From Planctomycetota bacterium (GTDB lineage Bacteria > Planctomycetota > Phycisphaerae > FEN-1346 > JAACEH01): a DNA stretch of 23,457 nucleotides. The stretch is taken from the NCBI GenBank assembly GCA_016935955.1, contig JAFGPY010000134.1, positions 1 through 23,457 on the forward strand, in the 5' to 3' direction. The notes beneath the pieces were generated by a model. The model was not told where the DNA came from. It did not search any database and saw only the letters and a list, made by a program, of their open reading frames with translations. A program made the translations under genes and the position numbers. The first letter of the stretch is position 1. Each line of letters opens with the position of its first letter. This document shows, in pieces, positions 14,232 through 21,842 of the stretch.

Positions 14232-16214
14232 ATGCAGCTCATCCTGGCAGCGACAGTCATCCTCCTCCTTGGGGGCATTGCGGCCTTGGTCACAGCGAGT
14301 CGGCCGCGAGCGGCCTCGGCCTTGGCCGCAGTGGGTGCCGTGATCGGTGCGGCGGTCGGTCTTGTCCCGGCAGGGCGCGCGGCGCTGACGGGCGGCTCCG
14401 AGGCGATTCGCTGTGCGTGGCGTCTGCCGCTCGGCGAGTTTCATCTGGCGTTGGACGCCCTGAGCGGTCTCTTTCTCATTCCGATCCTGATCTTGACGGC
14501 GCTGGCCGCCGTGTACGGCACACGCTACCTGGCCCATGACAGGGGGCTGCGAGTGGGCGTGTCGTGGTTCTTCTACAGCCTGCTGACGGCGGGCATGATC
14601 ATCGTAGTGGTGGCCCGCGATGCGGTGCTCTTCCTGCTGGCCTGGGAGATCATGTCGCTGGCCTCGTTCTTCCTGGTTGCCTACGACGACCGCCGCGAAT
14701 CGGTGCGTCATGCCGCCTGGACGTATCTGGTGGCGACGCACGTCGGCACGGCGGCGCTCATCGCGATGTTTGTTCTTCTTGGTCGCGAGAGCGGCTCGTT
14801 CGATTTCGATCGCTGGAGTTCCGCTGGCCTGACGCCGACCCTGGCCTCACTCTGCTTCCTGCTGGCCGTGGCCGGGTTCGGCACCAAGGCCGGCTTCATT
14901 CCGCTGCATGTGTGGCTTCCCGAGGCCCACCCGGCCGCCCCGAGCCACGTCTCGGCGGTCATGTCCGGCGTGATGATCAAGACGGGTATCTACGGCCTGA
15001 TGCGCATTGTCTCGCTCATGGGCCCTCCGCCGGCGTGGTGGGGCTGGGTGCTGGTCGCGGTCGGTCTTTCGAGCGGCATTCTCGGCGTGCTCTTTGCCCT
15101 GGCCCAGCACGACTTGAAGCGCCTGCTGGCCTACCACAGCGTGGAGAACATCGGCATCATTGCCCTCGGGCTCGGGCTGGGTGTGCTTGGCACAGCCTAC
15201 GGCGCGCCGGTGGTCGCTACGCTCGGTTTCACCGGGGCATTGCTGCATGTCGTCAATCACGCCCTCTTCAAGGGGCTGTTGTTCCTTGGCGCCGGCTCCG
15301 TGCTTCACGCCTCGGGAACCACCGAGATCGACCGGCTCGGGGGCCTGATCAAGCACATGCCGCGCACCGCTCTGGCGTTTCTGGTGGGCGCGGTCGCCAT
15401 CTGCGGATTGCCTCCGCTGAACGGATTCATCAGCGAACTGCTGATCTTCCTCGGGGCTCTGAGGGGAGTGCAGGCGGGCGATCCGGTCATGGGTGCGACG
15501 GCCGCAGTGGTCATCGCGGGCCTGGCCCTCATTGGCGGTCTTGCGATAGCCTGCTTCACCAAGGCGTTTGGCGTGATCTTCCTGGGCGAGCCGCGCTCGT
15601 CCGATGCGGCCGCGGCCCGCGAAGTTGCGTGGCCGATGACGATTCCCATGGTCGTGCTGGCTCTCGGGTGCCTGGTGATCGGCATGACGGCTCCGTGGCT
15701 GATCGGTGGCGTGCTCGCGGAGCCGCTTGCCGTGGTCAATCCCGCGCCGAGCGGTGCGCCTGCGGACCTCGGTGCAGCGGTCGTGCCGCTCGGGGGCGTG
15801 ATCGTTGTCGCAGCGACGCTCACGACGCTCGTTGTTGTGCTGACAATCGTTCGGCGGCGGTTGCTGCGCGGCCGGACGATTGGGGAGACCGGCACGTGGG
15901 ATTGCGGCTACTTGCGACCTGCGGCCAGGATGCAGTACACAGCCTCGTCATTCGCGCAGCCGCTGGTCGAACTGTTTCGCAACATTCTGCGGCCGAAACG
16001 CGAAGCGACTCCCATTACCGACCTGTTCCCGACCTCCGGTCGCCTTTCGACGCACGCCGGCGACCTCTTCACGGACCGGCTCATTGCCCCGGTCTTTCGG
16101 CGTGTCCGCGGGGCCCTGGGTCGTTTCCGATGGATTCAGCACGGTCGCGTGCAACTGTACGTGCTCTACATCGCCATCACGCTCCTGGTGCTGCTCATCT
16201 GGAAACTCCGCTGA
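14232..16214 (+). CDS. hyfB: HyfB-like (NuoL/M-type) ion-translocating membrane subunit
   Basis: The 660-residue polytopic protein is close in length to E. coli HyfB. It contains the antiporter-type proton-translocation domain with Glu139 in LLAWEIMSLASF, Lys219 in GFGTKAGFIPLHVWLPEAHPAAP and Lys250 in VMIKTGIYGLM, the charged residues that line the half-channels in complex I and Mrp relatives. A further buried Glu lies in LPPLNGFISELLIF. The C-terminal tail has the HyfB-specific WDCGY...MQYTASSFAQPL segment, absent from NuoL, and ends in a final membrane helix. The start codon is 3 bases after the regulator stop; the gene ends 2 bases before hyfC. All translocation residues are intact, so ion pumping is likely. 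Confidence 0.93.
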   Translation: MQLILAATVILLLGGIAALVTASRPRAASALAAVGAVIGAAVGLVPAGRAALTGGSEAIRCAWRLPLGEFHLALDALSGLFLIPILILTALAAVYGTRYLAHDRGLRVGVSWFFYSLLTAGMIIVVVARDAVLFLLAWEIMSLASFFLVAYDDRRESVRHAAWTYLVATHVGTAALIAMFVLLGRESGSFDFDRWSSAGLTPTLASLCFLLAVAGFGTKAGFIPLHVWLPEAHPAAPSHVSAVMSGVMIKTGIYGLMRIVSLMGPPPAWWGWVLVAVGLSSGILGVLFALAQHDLKRLLAYHSVENIGIIALGLGLGVLGTAYGAPVVATLGFTGALLHVVNHALFKGLLFLGAGSVLHASGTTEIDRLGGLIKHMPRTALAFLVGAVAICGLPPLNGFISELLIFLGALRGVQAGDPVMGATAAVVIAGLALIGGLAIACFTKAFGVIFLGEPRSSDAAAAREVAWPMTIPMVVLALGCLVIGMTAPWLIGGVLAEPLAVVNPAPSGAPADLGAAVVPLGGVIVVAATLTTLVVVLTIVRRRLLRGRTIGETGTWDCGYLRPAARMQYTASSFAQPLVELFRNILRPKREATPITDLFPTSGRLSTHAGDLFTDRLIAPVFRRVRGALGRFRWIQHGRVQLYVLYIAITLLVLLIWKLR

Positions 16215-16216
16215 CC

Positions 16217-17125
16217 ATGGACGCCACACGGTTCATTCATCCTCTGCTGGCCCTGGTTCTGTCGCCATTACTGGCCGGCATCGTCAACAAGACGAAGGCC
16301 TGCTTCGCCGGACGCAGTGGGCCGCCCCTCGTGCAGCCGTACCGCGACCTGTGGCGGCTACTTCGCAAGGGAGTCGTCTATAGCCGCACCACCAGTTGGC
16401 TTCTGCGGGCCGGACCGATTGTCTCTCTGGCCGCGGCGGTCACGGCGTTGCTGTTGCTGCCGCTGGGCGGAATCGCCTCGCCGCTGGCATTCGCCGGCGA
16501 CCTGATCGTCTTCGCGTACCTGTTCGGGCTGGTGCGGTTCTTCATGGTTGCGGCCGCACTTGATACGGGATCGAGTTTCGAGGGTATGGGCGCGAGCCGC
16601 GAAGTGTCGTTCTCGGCGCTGGCCGAACCGGCGATGCTGCTGGGCCTGGCGGCCCTGGCCAGGCCTGCCGACTCGCTTTCCCTCTCCGGTCTGCTGGGCG
16701 GCCACGGCACGGTGCCCGCTATTGAAATTCCCGTGCTCCTGCTGGTGGCGGCCGCCATGGCTATCATCCTGCTTGCGGAGAACGCACGCATTCCCGTGGA
16801 CGACCCCAACACCCACCTCGAGTTGACCATGATCCACGAGGTGATGATCCTCGACACCAGCGGCCCCGATCTGGCCTTCGCCGGTTACGCCGCGTGGTTG
16901 AAGCAGTGGGCCTTCGCGGCATTGCTGGTCGGGGTGGCGATGCCGTGGCGTACCGGGGCCGCATGGAGCGACCTTGTTCTGGCTCTGGCCGGCGTGGCGG
17001 CGGTCGGTCTCGGTATCGGTCTGGTCGAATCGACGATGGCCCGCCTGCGGTTGGTTCGCGTGCCGCAACTGCTGCTTGCGGCCGTGGCGTGCGCTGCTTT
17101 AGCGGTGGTTCTGGTCCTGAGGTGA
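16217..17125 (+). CDS. hyfC: HyfC-like (NuoH/HycD-type) membrane anchor subunit
   Basis: The ATG at 16217 is two bases after the hyfB stop; the open frame extends far upstream inside hyfB, but only this start gives the family N-terminus. The 302-residue membrane protein shows GPPLVQPYRDLWRLLRKG (35-52), the TGSSFEGMGASRE loop (117-129) and the acidic signature AENARIPVDDPNTHLELTM (187-205), followed by IHEVMILD. These are hallmarks of HycD/HyfC/NuoH. The subunit joins the Fe-S arm to the membrane pump and carries the acidic chain thought to transmit redox energy. No key acidic residue appears missing. It overlaps or abuts the hyfE start. Confidence 0.93.
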   Translation: MDATRFIHPLLALVLSPLLAGIVNKTKACFAGRSGPPLVQPYRDLWRLLRKGVVYSRTTSWLLRAGPIVSLAAAVTALLLLPLGGIASPLAFAGDLIVFAYLFGLVRFFMVAAALDTGSSFEGMGASREVSFSALAEPAMLLGLAALARPADSLSLSGLLGGHGTVPAIEIPVLLLVAAAMAIILLAENARIPVDDPNTHLELTMIHEVMILDTSGPDLAFAGYAAWLKQWAFAALLVGVAMPWRTGAAWSDLVLALAGVAAVGLGIGLVESTMARLRLVRVPQLLLAAVACAALAVVLVLR

Positions 17126-17130
17126 TCGCC

Positions 17131-17778
17131 GTGAATTCCTGGGTGAACTGTCTCGTCGTGCTGATCGCCATAACCAACCTGCGTCTGCTCGGATCCAGCC
17201 GCATCGTGTCGTGCATCCACACCGTGGCCTTCCAGGGCATCCTCCTGGGCGTGTTGGCTGTTGTCGGCACGACCGAGAGCGTCAGTTCACATGCCGTCGC
17301 CGTAGCCGCTGTGAGCGTCATGCTGAAGGGCTTCGTTTTCCCCTGGCTGCTGACGCGAGCCCTGCGCGAGACGCAACTCCGTCGCGAGGTCGAGCCCGCC
17401 ATCGGGTTCGGTGCGTCAATGCTTCTCGGCGTGCTCCTGATCGGCGTCTGCCTCTGGATCGGCAGCCGCCTGCCGTTGCCGCAGGGCGTCCGGGCGTCTC
17501 CCATGGTGGTGCCTGCGGCCCTGTTCACCATCCTGGTCGGCCTGTTCATGATTGTCGCGCGACGCAAAGCCCTGACGCAGGTCGTAGGCTACCTGTCGAT
17601 CGAGAACGGCATCGCCGCGTTCGGCCTTGGGTTCGCCCTGAAGGAGGCCCTGCTGGTCGAACTCGGCATACTGCTCGATGCCTTCGTGGCCGTCTTCGTC
17701 ATGGGCATCATCATCTTCCACATCAGCCGCGAGTTCGACCACATTGACGCGGACGAGTTGTCCGCGCTGAAGGACTGA
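17131..17778 (+). CDS. hyfE: HyfE-like (NuoK-related) membrane subunit
   Basis: The GTG at 17131 has AGGTGA 5 bases upstream and gives 215 residues, nearly the length of E. coli HyfE (216). A GTG at 17122, overlapping the hyfC stop, is an alternative adding three residues. There are about six membrane spans. The C-terminal half, with YLSIENGIAAFG (Glu158) and LVELGILLDAFVAVFVMGI (Glu177), resembles NuoK, whose two membrane glutamates relay protons. It ends in a short acidic cytoplasmic tail. The subunit is expected to sit between the HyfC-like anchor and the antiporter-like subunits. Confidence 0.9.
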   Translation: MNSWVNCLVVLIAITNLRLLGSSRIVSCIHTVAFQGILLGVLAVVGTTESVSSHAVAVAAVSVMLKGFVFPWLLTRALRETQLRREVEPAIGFGASMLLGVLLIGVCLWIGSRLPLPQGVRASPMVVPAALFTILVGLFMIVARRKALTQVVGYLSIENGIAAFGLGFALKEALLVELGILLDAFVAVFVMGIIIFHISREFDHIDADELSALKD

Positions 17779-17783
17779 TCGCA

Positions 17784-19262
17784 ATGATCGTTGCCCTCAT
17801 TCTGCTGCCGACGCTTGCCGCCGTGACGGTCTTGGCCGTGCGGTCCGCCACCGCCCGCAGGACCGTCCTGGTCCTGGTCGCTCTCGGCCACGCGGCGCTG
17901 ACGGTTGCAGCCTTCGTCCGGCCCCCGGCACCCGCGTTAGGCGGCTGGCTTGTGCTCGACGACCTCGGCCGCGTCTTCCTCGCCATCCTCAGCCTGCTCT
18001 TCCTTGCCGCGTCGCTGTACGGCGTCGGCTACCTGGCCCGGGAAGCCCGGCGGCCCACGGGCATAGTCCACGCGGGATTCCTGGCCACGAACCAGCCCGA
18101 GGCAGTGTTTACCTGCTGCCTGCTGCTGTTCCTGGCCACGATGACTCTCGTAACGGTCAGCCACAGCTTCGGCCTGCTCTGGGTCGCCGTCGAAGCCACG
18201 ACATTGGCCAGCGCGCCGCTCATCTACTTCCACCGCCAGAAGCGGTCCCTGGAGGCCACCTGGAAATACCTCCTTGTCTGTTCCGTCGGCATCGCCGTGG
18301 CGCTACTCGGCAACTTCTTCCTGGCCATTGCGGCCACTCGGCCCGACGGCCAGAGCGTTCCGCTGGTTCTGGGCGACCTGCTCGCCTCTGCCGCCGCACT
18401 CGACGTCAACTGGCTCAAGGCGGCGTTCCTCCTGTTCCTTGTCGGCTACGGTACCAAGATGGGGCTGGCTCCGCTGCACACCTGGCTGCCCGACGCCCAC
18501 AGCGAAGCTCCCTCGATGGTCTCCGCGCTGCTCTCGGGTGCGTTGCTCAACTGCGCCCTGCTGGCCCTTCTGCGAATCTTCCAGGTGTGCGGGGCCGCGG
18601 GCCTCGCCGATTTCACCCGGCCGCTGATGATCCTCTTCGGTCTCCTGTCGATGGCCGTCGCTGCCGTCTTCATCATTCACCAGGAAGATTTCAAGCGCAT
18701 GCTGGCCTACTCCAGCGTGGAGCACATGGGCCTGCTGGCGCTGGGCATCGGCCTTGGAGGGGCCGCGGGGTTCGGCGCCATGCTGCACGCCCTCAACCAT
18801 TCCCTGACCAAGGGCATGCTCTTCCTCGTCGCGGGGAATATTCTGGCGGCGTACCGCACGAAGACCATCGCCGACACGGGCGGCATCGTCCGCGTCCTGC
18901 CGATCTCCGGCGTGCTGTGGATCGCCGGGTTCCTGGCCATCAGCGGCAGTCCGCCCTTCGGTCCCTTCGTCAGCGAACTGGTCGTCATCAAGGCCGCATT
19001 CGATCAGCACGCTGCGTGGGTGGCGGTCGCGATCCTGGCACTACTGGGGATCATCTTCATCGGCATGGCTGCAGCCATGCTGCGAATGGTCTATGGCACA
19101 CCACCCGGCGACTTGCAGACGGGATCGCCACCCCGCCAATCGCGGTGGACGCTGCTGCCGCCGGCCGCACTCGGTATCCTGGTGCTGATGCTCGGACTGT
19201 ACGTTCCGCCGGTCGTCGAAGAGTCCCTCAGACAAGCGGCCCGCGCGCTGGGAGGAAATTGA
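17784..19262 (+). CDS. hyfF: HyfF-like (NuoN/M-type) ion-translocating membrane subunit
   Basis: This is the second antiporter-type subunit, 492 residues (E. coli HyfF is about 526). It shows Glu137 in LLWVAVEATTLASAPLIYF, Lys225 in GYGTKMGLAPLHTWLPDAHSEAPS, and LLSGALLNCALLALLRI, where this branch has Asn in place of the second lysine seen in the HyfB-like protein. A buried glutamate appears in SPPFGPFVSELVVI. The pattern fits HyfF rather than a NuoL. The stop overlaps the hyfG start by one base (TGATG), giving tight translational coupling. Confidence 0.92.
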   Translation: MIVALILLPTLAAVTVLAVRSATARRTVLVLVALGHAALTVAAFVRPPAPALGGWLVLDDLGRVFLAILSLLFLAASLYGVGYLAREARRPTGIVHAGFLATNQPEAVFTCCLLLFLATMTLVTVSHSFGLLWVAVEATTLASAPLIYFHRQKRSLEATWKYLLVCSVGIAVALLGNFFLAIAATRPDGQSVPLVLGDLLASAAALDVNWLKAAFLLFLVGYGTKMGLAPLHTWLPDAHSEAPSMVSALLSGALLNCALLALLRIFQVCGAAGLADFTRPLMILFGLLSMAVAAVFIIHQEDFKRMLAYSSVEHMGLLALGIGLGGAAGFGAMLHALNHSLTKGMLFLVAGNILAAYRTKTIADTGGIVRVLPISGVLWIAGFLAISGSPPFGPFVSELVVIKAAFDQHAAWVAVAILALLGIIFIGMAAAMLRMVYGTPPGDLQTGSPPRQSRWTLLPPAALGILVLMLGLYVPPVVEESLRQAARALGGN

Positions 19263-20788
19263 TGGCCGCCGACGCCAAGGTTATCCTCCGCAACGGGCAA
19301 GACGTCGCCGTTGAGGCCATTCCCGATCTGGGCATTGACGAGTTCCGCCGCCAGGTGATTGACGGTGTCGCGCGCGGCAAGCGCGTGGTCGCATTCCTCG
19401 GTCGGCCCGACACCGCAGAGAGCGGGGCGATTCGCCTCGTGGCGGTTCTGGCCGCGGACGGAACGTCGCAACTCTTCCCGCTGAGCACGCGCGTCGAGCG
19501 GCAGTATCCCGCCCTTACGCCCGACTGTCCCCAGGCCCACTGGTTCGAGCGCGAAATCGCCGAGCAGTGGGACGTCCGTCCGCAAGGTCACCCGTGGCTC
19601 AAGCCGATTCGCTTCCACGCCCCGTACGCCCGCGCGGCGGAGGTATTCGGCGGGCCGGGGCAGGGCACGCTCTGCGGCGTGACCGACTTCTTCCGCGTCG
19701 AGGGTGACGAGGTCCACGAAGTGGCCGTCGGGCCCGTGCACGCCGGAGTCATCGAGCCGGGGCACTTTCGGTTCCAGTGCCACGGCGAGGACGTGCTTCA
19801 CCTGGAAATCTCCCTCGGCTACCAGCATCGCGGCGTCGAGCCGAGCCTCGTTGGCGGTCCCGACGCCCGCACCCTGCACACCGTCGAGACGCTGGCTGGC
19901 GACACGACCATTGGCCATGCCACGGCGTATTGCCAAGCCCTGGAATCGCTCGCCGGGGTCCGTGTCCCGGCCCGTGCCCAGTCCATTCGCGGCATTGCCC
20001 TGGAACTGGAGCGTCTGGCGTGCCACATCGGCGACCTCGGCGCTCTGGCCGGGGACGTGGGTTTCCTGCCGACGGCCAGCTACTGCGGCCGCATTCGCGG
20101 CGACGCTCTCAACGTGACGGCACAGATCTGCGGCAGCCGCTTCGGCCGCGGATTGCTGCGCCCGGGCGGCGTCAGGTTCGATGTCGAGCCGGCACGCGCC
20201 GACGATCTTCTGCGGCGACTCGACGCGATTGCCCGCGACACCGCGTCGGCGGTCGGCCTGCTCTGGGACAAGCCGTCCGTGATGGCGCGGTTCGAGGAGA
20301 CCGGCGTCCTGAGCGCCGAGACCGCGCGGCAGATCGGCCTCGTCGGACCGGCTGCAAGGGCGTGCGGCCTGGGCCTGGACGTGCGGCACGATCACCCGGC
20401 GGGCATCTTCAGTTTCGCCCACGTGCCGGTCGCAACATGGCACACCGGCGACGTCTTCGCCCGCGCGTACGTCCGCTGGCTCGAAGTGCAGCGCTCCGTG
20501 GAGTTCGTCCGCGACCAGCTTCGCAGTCTGCCGGAAGGGCAGGTGTCGGTCCCGATGCGGCCGCTGGCTCCCGGGCGGGCGGTCGTCACGCTGGTCGAAG
20601 GATGGCGCGGAGAGATATGCCACGTGGCGACGACCGACGCAGCGGGGAGACTGGCCCACTACAAGGTGACTGATCCGTCGCTGCACAATTGGTTCGGCCT
20701 GGCCCTGGCTCTGCGAGGCCAACAGATATCCGACTTCCCGCTGTGCAACAAGAGCTTCAACCTGTCGTACTGCGGGCACGATTTGTGA
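19262..20788 (+). CDS. hyfG: HyfG/HycE-like large subunit (NuoC+NuoD fusion) without NiFe ligands: Ehr-type
   Basis: The 508-residue protein starts at an ATG overlapping the hyfF stop, after GGAGG at 19251-19255. Residues 1-130 are the NuoC-like domain (HWFEREIAEQWDV at 93-105) and about 150-508 the NuoD/hydrogenase large-subunit domain (VGPVHAGVIEPGHFRF, 156-171; LGYQHRGVEP, 185-194). In true group 4 hydrogenases the next motif is CGIC followed by x-x-A-H; here it reads AGDT (212-215) then TIGH. The second ligand motif, D-P-C-x-x-C, is replaced by N-L-S-Y-C-G (500-505), with only an out-of-register Cys504. All four nickel ligands are thus missing, and the protein stops where mature HycE is processed, so no maturation tail exists. 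This matches the energy-converting hydrogenase-related (Ehr) group. Hydrogen chemistry is unlikely. Confidence 0.92.
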   Translation: MAADAKVILRNGQDVAVEAIPDLGIDEFRRQVIDGVARGKRVVAFLGRPDTAESGAIRLVAVLAADGTSQLFPLSTRVERQYPALTPDCPQAHWFEREIAEQWDVRPQGHPWLKPIRFHAPYARAAEVFGGPGQGTLCGVTDFFRVEGDEVHEVAVGPVHAGVIEPGHFRFQCHGEDVLHLEISLGYQHRGVEPSLVGGPDARTLHTVETLAGDTTIGHATAYCQALESLAGVRVPARAQSIRGIALELERLACHIGDLGALAGDVGFLPTASYCGRIRGDALNVTAQICGSRFGRGLLRPGGVRFDVEPARADDLLRRLDAIARDTASAVGLLWDKPSVMARFEETGVLSAETARQIGLVGPAARACGLGLDVRHDHPAGIFSFAHVPVATWHTGDVFARAYVRWLEVQRSVEFVRDQLRSLPEGQVSVPMRPLAPGRAVVTLVEGWRGEICHVATTDAAGRLAHYKVTDPSLHNWFGLALALRGQQISDFPLCNKSFNLSYCGHDL

Positions 20789-20831
20789 GACGGCCGCGCC
20801 GCCCCGCGCGACCGATTACGAAAGGTAGACG

Positions 20832-21614
20832 ATGATTCGCGTTCTTCTGGCTCGGCTACACCAGAAACACCGCACGATCCGCTATCCCGACGCCCCTGCG
20901 CCGGCGGTCTCCGATCGGCTGCGCGGGCGGCCGATGCTGAATGCTGCACGCTGTGCCGCCGATTGCGAAGTCTGCCGCGACCTGTGCCCGACCGGTGCGC
21001 TGCACATGGAACCGGGCGGCCGAGTGGCCATGGACCTGGGTCGCTGCCTGTTCTGCGGCGCATGCGCCGAAGCCTGTCCTCACGGGGCCGTCAGCTTCAC
21101 GACGGATCATCGCCTGGCCGCGCGCCGCCGCGACGATCTCGTCGTCCGTCCGGCGACGGAGCCGCAACTTGCCGCGCCGCTGGACGACCGGCTGCGCAGC
21201 CTTCTGGGGCGGTCGTTGCGATTGCGGCAAGTCAGTGCCGGCGGGTGCAATGCCTGCGAGGCCGACACGAACGTTCTGACGACGGTCGGCTGGGACCTTC
21301 AGCGGTTCGGCATCGACTTCGTTGCTTCGCCTCGCCACGCCGATGGCATCCTCGTGACCGGACCGGTTACGGAGAACATGCGGCTTGCATTGCTGAAGAC
21401 CTACGAGGCCGTGCCCGACCCCAAGCTCGTCATCGCCGTCGGCAGTTGCGCGATCTCCGGCGGTCCCTACGTTGACCGCCCCGAGACCCACAACGGCGTC
21501 GCCTCGCTGCTCCCGGTGGACCTGTTCGTTCCCGGCTGTCCCCCCCATCCCCTGACCATTCTCGACGCCCTCCTGCGTCTCCTTGGCCGTCTCCCGCCGG
21601 AATCGGGTGCCTGA
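20832..21614 (+). CDS. hyfI: Ferredoxin-NuoB/HyfI fusion small subunit
   Basis: The 260-residue protein starts at an ATG after AAAGGT. Residues 36-90 form a two-[4Fe-4S] ferredoxin: Cys41, 45, 48, 52 (spacing C-x3-C-x2-C-x3-CP, one longer than usual at the first gap) and Cys72, 75, 78, 82 (classic C-x2-C-x2-C-x3-CP). Residues 125-255 are the HyfI/NuoB-like domain with Cys139 and Cys142 (GGCNACE), Cys206 (VGSCAISGG) and Cys236 (VPGCPPHP), the four ligands of the N2/proximal cluster. In E. coli these parts are separate proteins (HyfH and HyfI). Three clusters in one chain give a direct electron path to the modified large subunit. It is the last gene of the operon. Confidence 0.92.
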   Translation: MIRVLLARLHQKHRTIRYPDAPAPAVSDRLRGRPMLNAARCAADCEVCRDLCPTGALHMEPGGRVAMDLGRCLFCGACAEACPHGAVSFTTDHRLAARRRDDLVVRPATEPQLAAPLDDRLRSLLGRSLRLRQVSAGGCNACEADTNVLTTVGWDLQRFGIDFVASPRHADGILVTGPVTENMRLALLKTYEAVPDPKLVIAVGSCAISGGPYVDRPETHNGVASLLPVDLFVPGCPPHPLTILDALLRLLGRLPPESGA

Positions 21615-21842
21615 GAAGCCGCATTTCTTGGCCATCGCCCAGCGAGAGCGACGTTCACTCGCCACCGGCACGTCACGTTCATGGTTGCCGAATCGTTCGC
21701 CAACGGGCATCTGCCTTCTTCCCAAACACGGTCAGGAACAATAACATATCACACAGCCTGCTTTTGCCTGTCGGCCGGACCACGGTTGCCGCGGGTTGTC
21801 GCCGGATGTCGGCGATAGGGCGGGGTCGAAAGGAGGTTGCGC
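21615..21842. other. Intergenic region between the Ehr operon and the polyol dehydrogenase
   Basis: These 228 bases hold no gene I can support. A weak promoter-like patch lies in the AT-richer stretch around 21718-21755 (GGAACAATAACATATCAC), without a convincing -35 box. A 6-bp perfect hairpin (TCGCCG 21799-21804, CGGCGA 21810-21815) sits in the presumed leader of the next gene, 15 bases before its AGGAGG. I see no strong intrinsic terminator for the upstream operon. Confidence 0.45.

Noticed and set aside
14564..16216. A long N-terminal extension of hyfC (giving 853 residues)
   Set aside because: It lies out of frame inside hyfB and has shadow composition. The family N-terminus begins at the ATG at 16217.
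19091..20779. A 562-residue minus-strand open frame opposite hyfG
   Set aside because: The plus strand encodes an unmistakable NuoC/NuoD-like protein; the antisense frame has shadow-like composition and no motif.
19262..21614. A functional formate hydrogenlyase or H2-evolving group 4 hydrogenase
   Set aside because: All four NiFe cysteines and the maturation tail are missing, and there are no formate dehydrogenase or hyp genes in the window.
21655..21700. A sigma-54 promoter upstream of the polyol dehydrogenase (TGGTTGCCGAATCGTTCGCC)
   Set aside because: The GG is not followed by GC after 10 bases, which the -24/-12 class requires.
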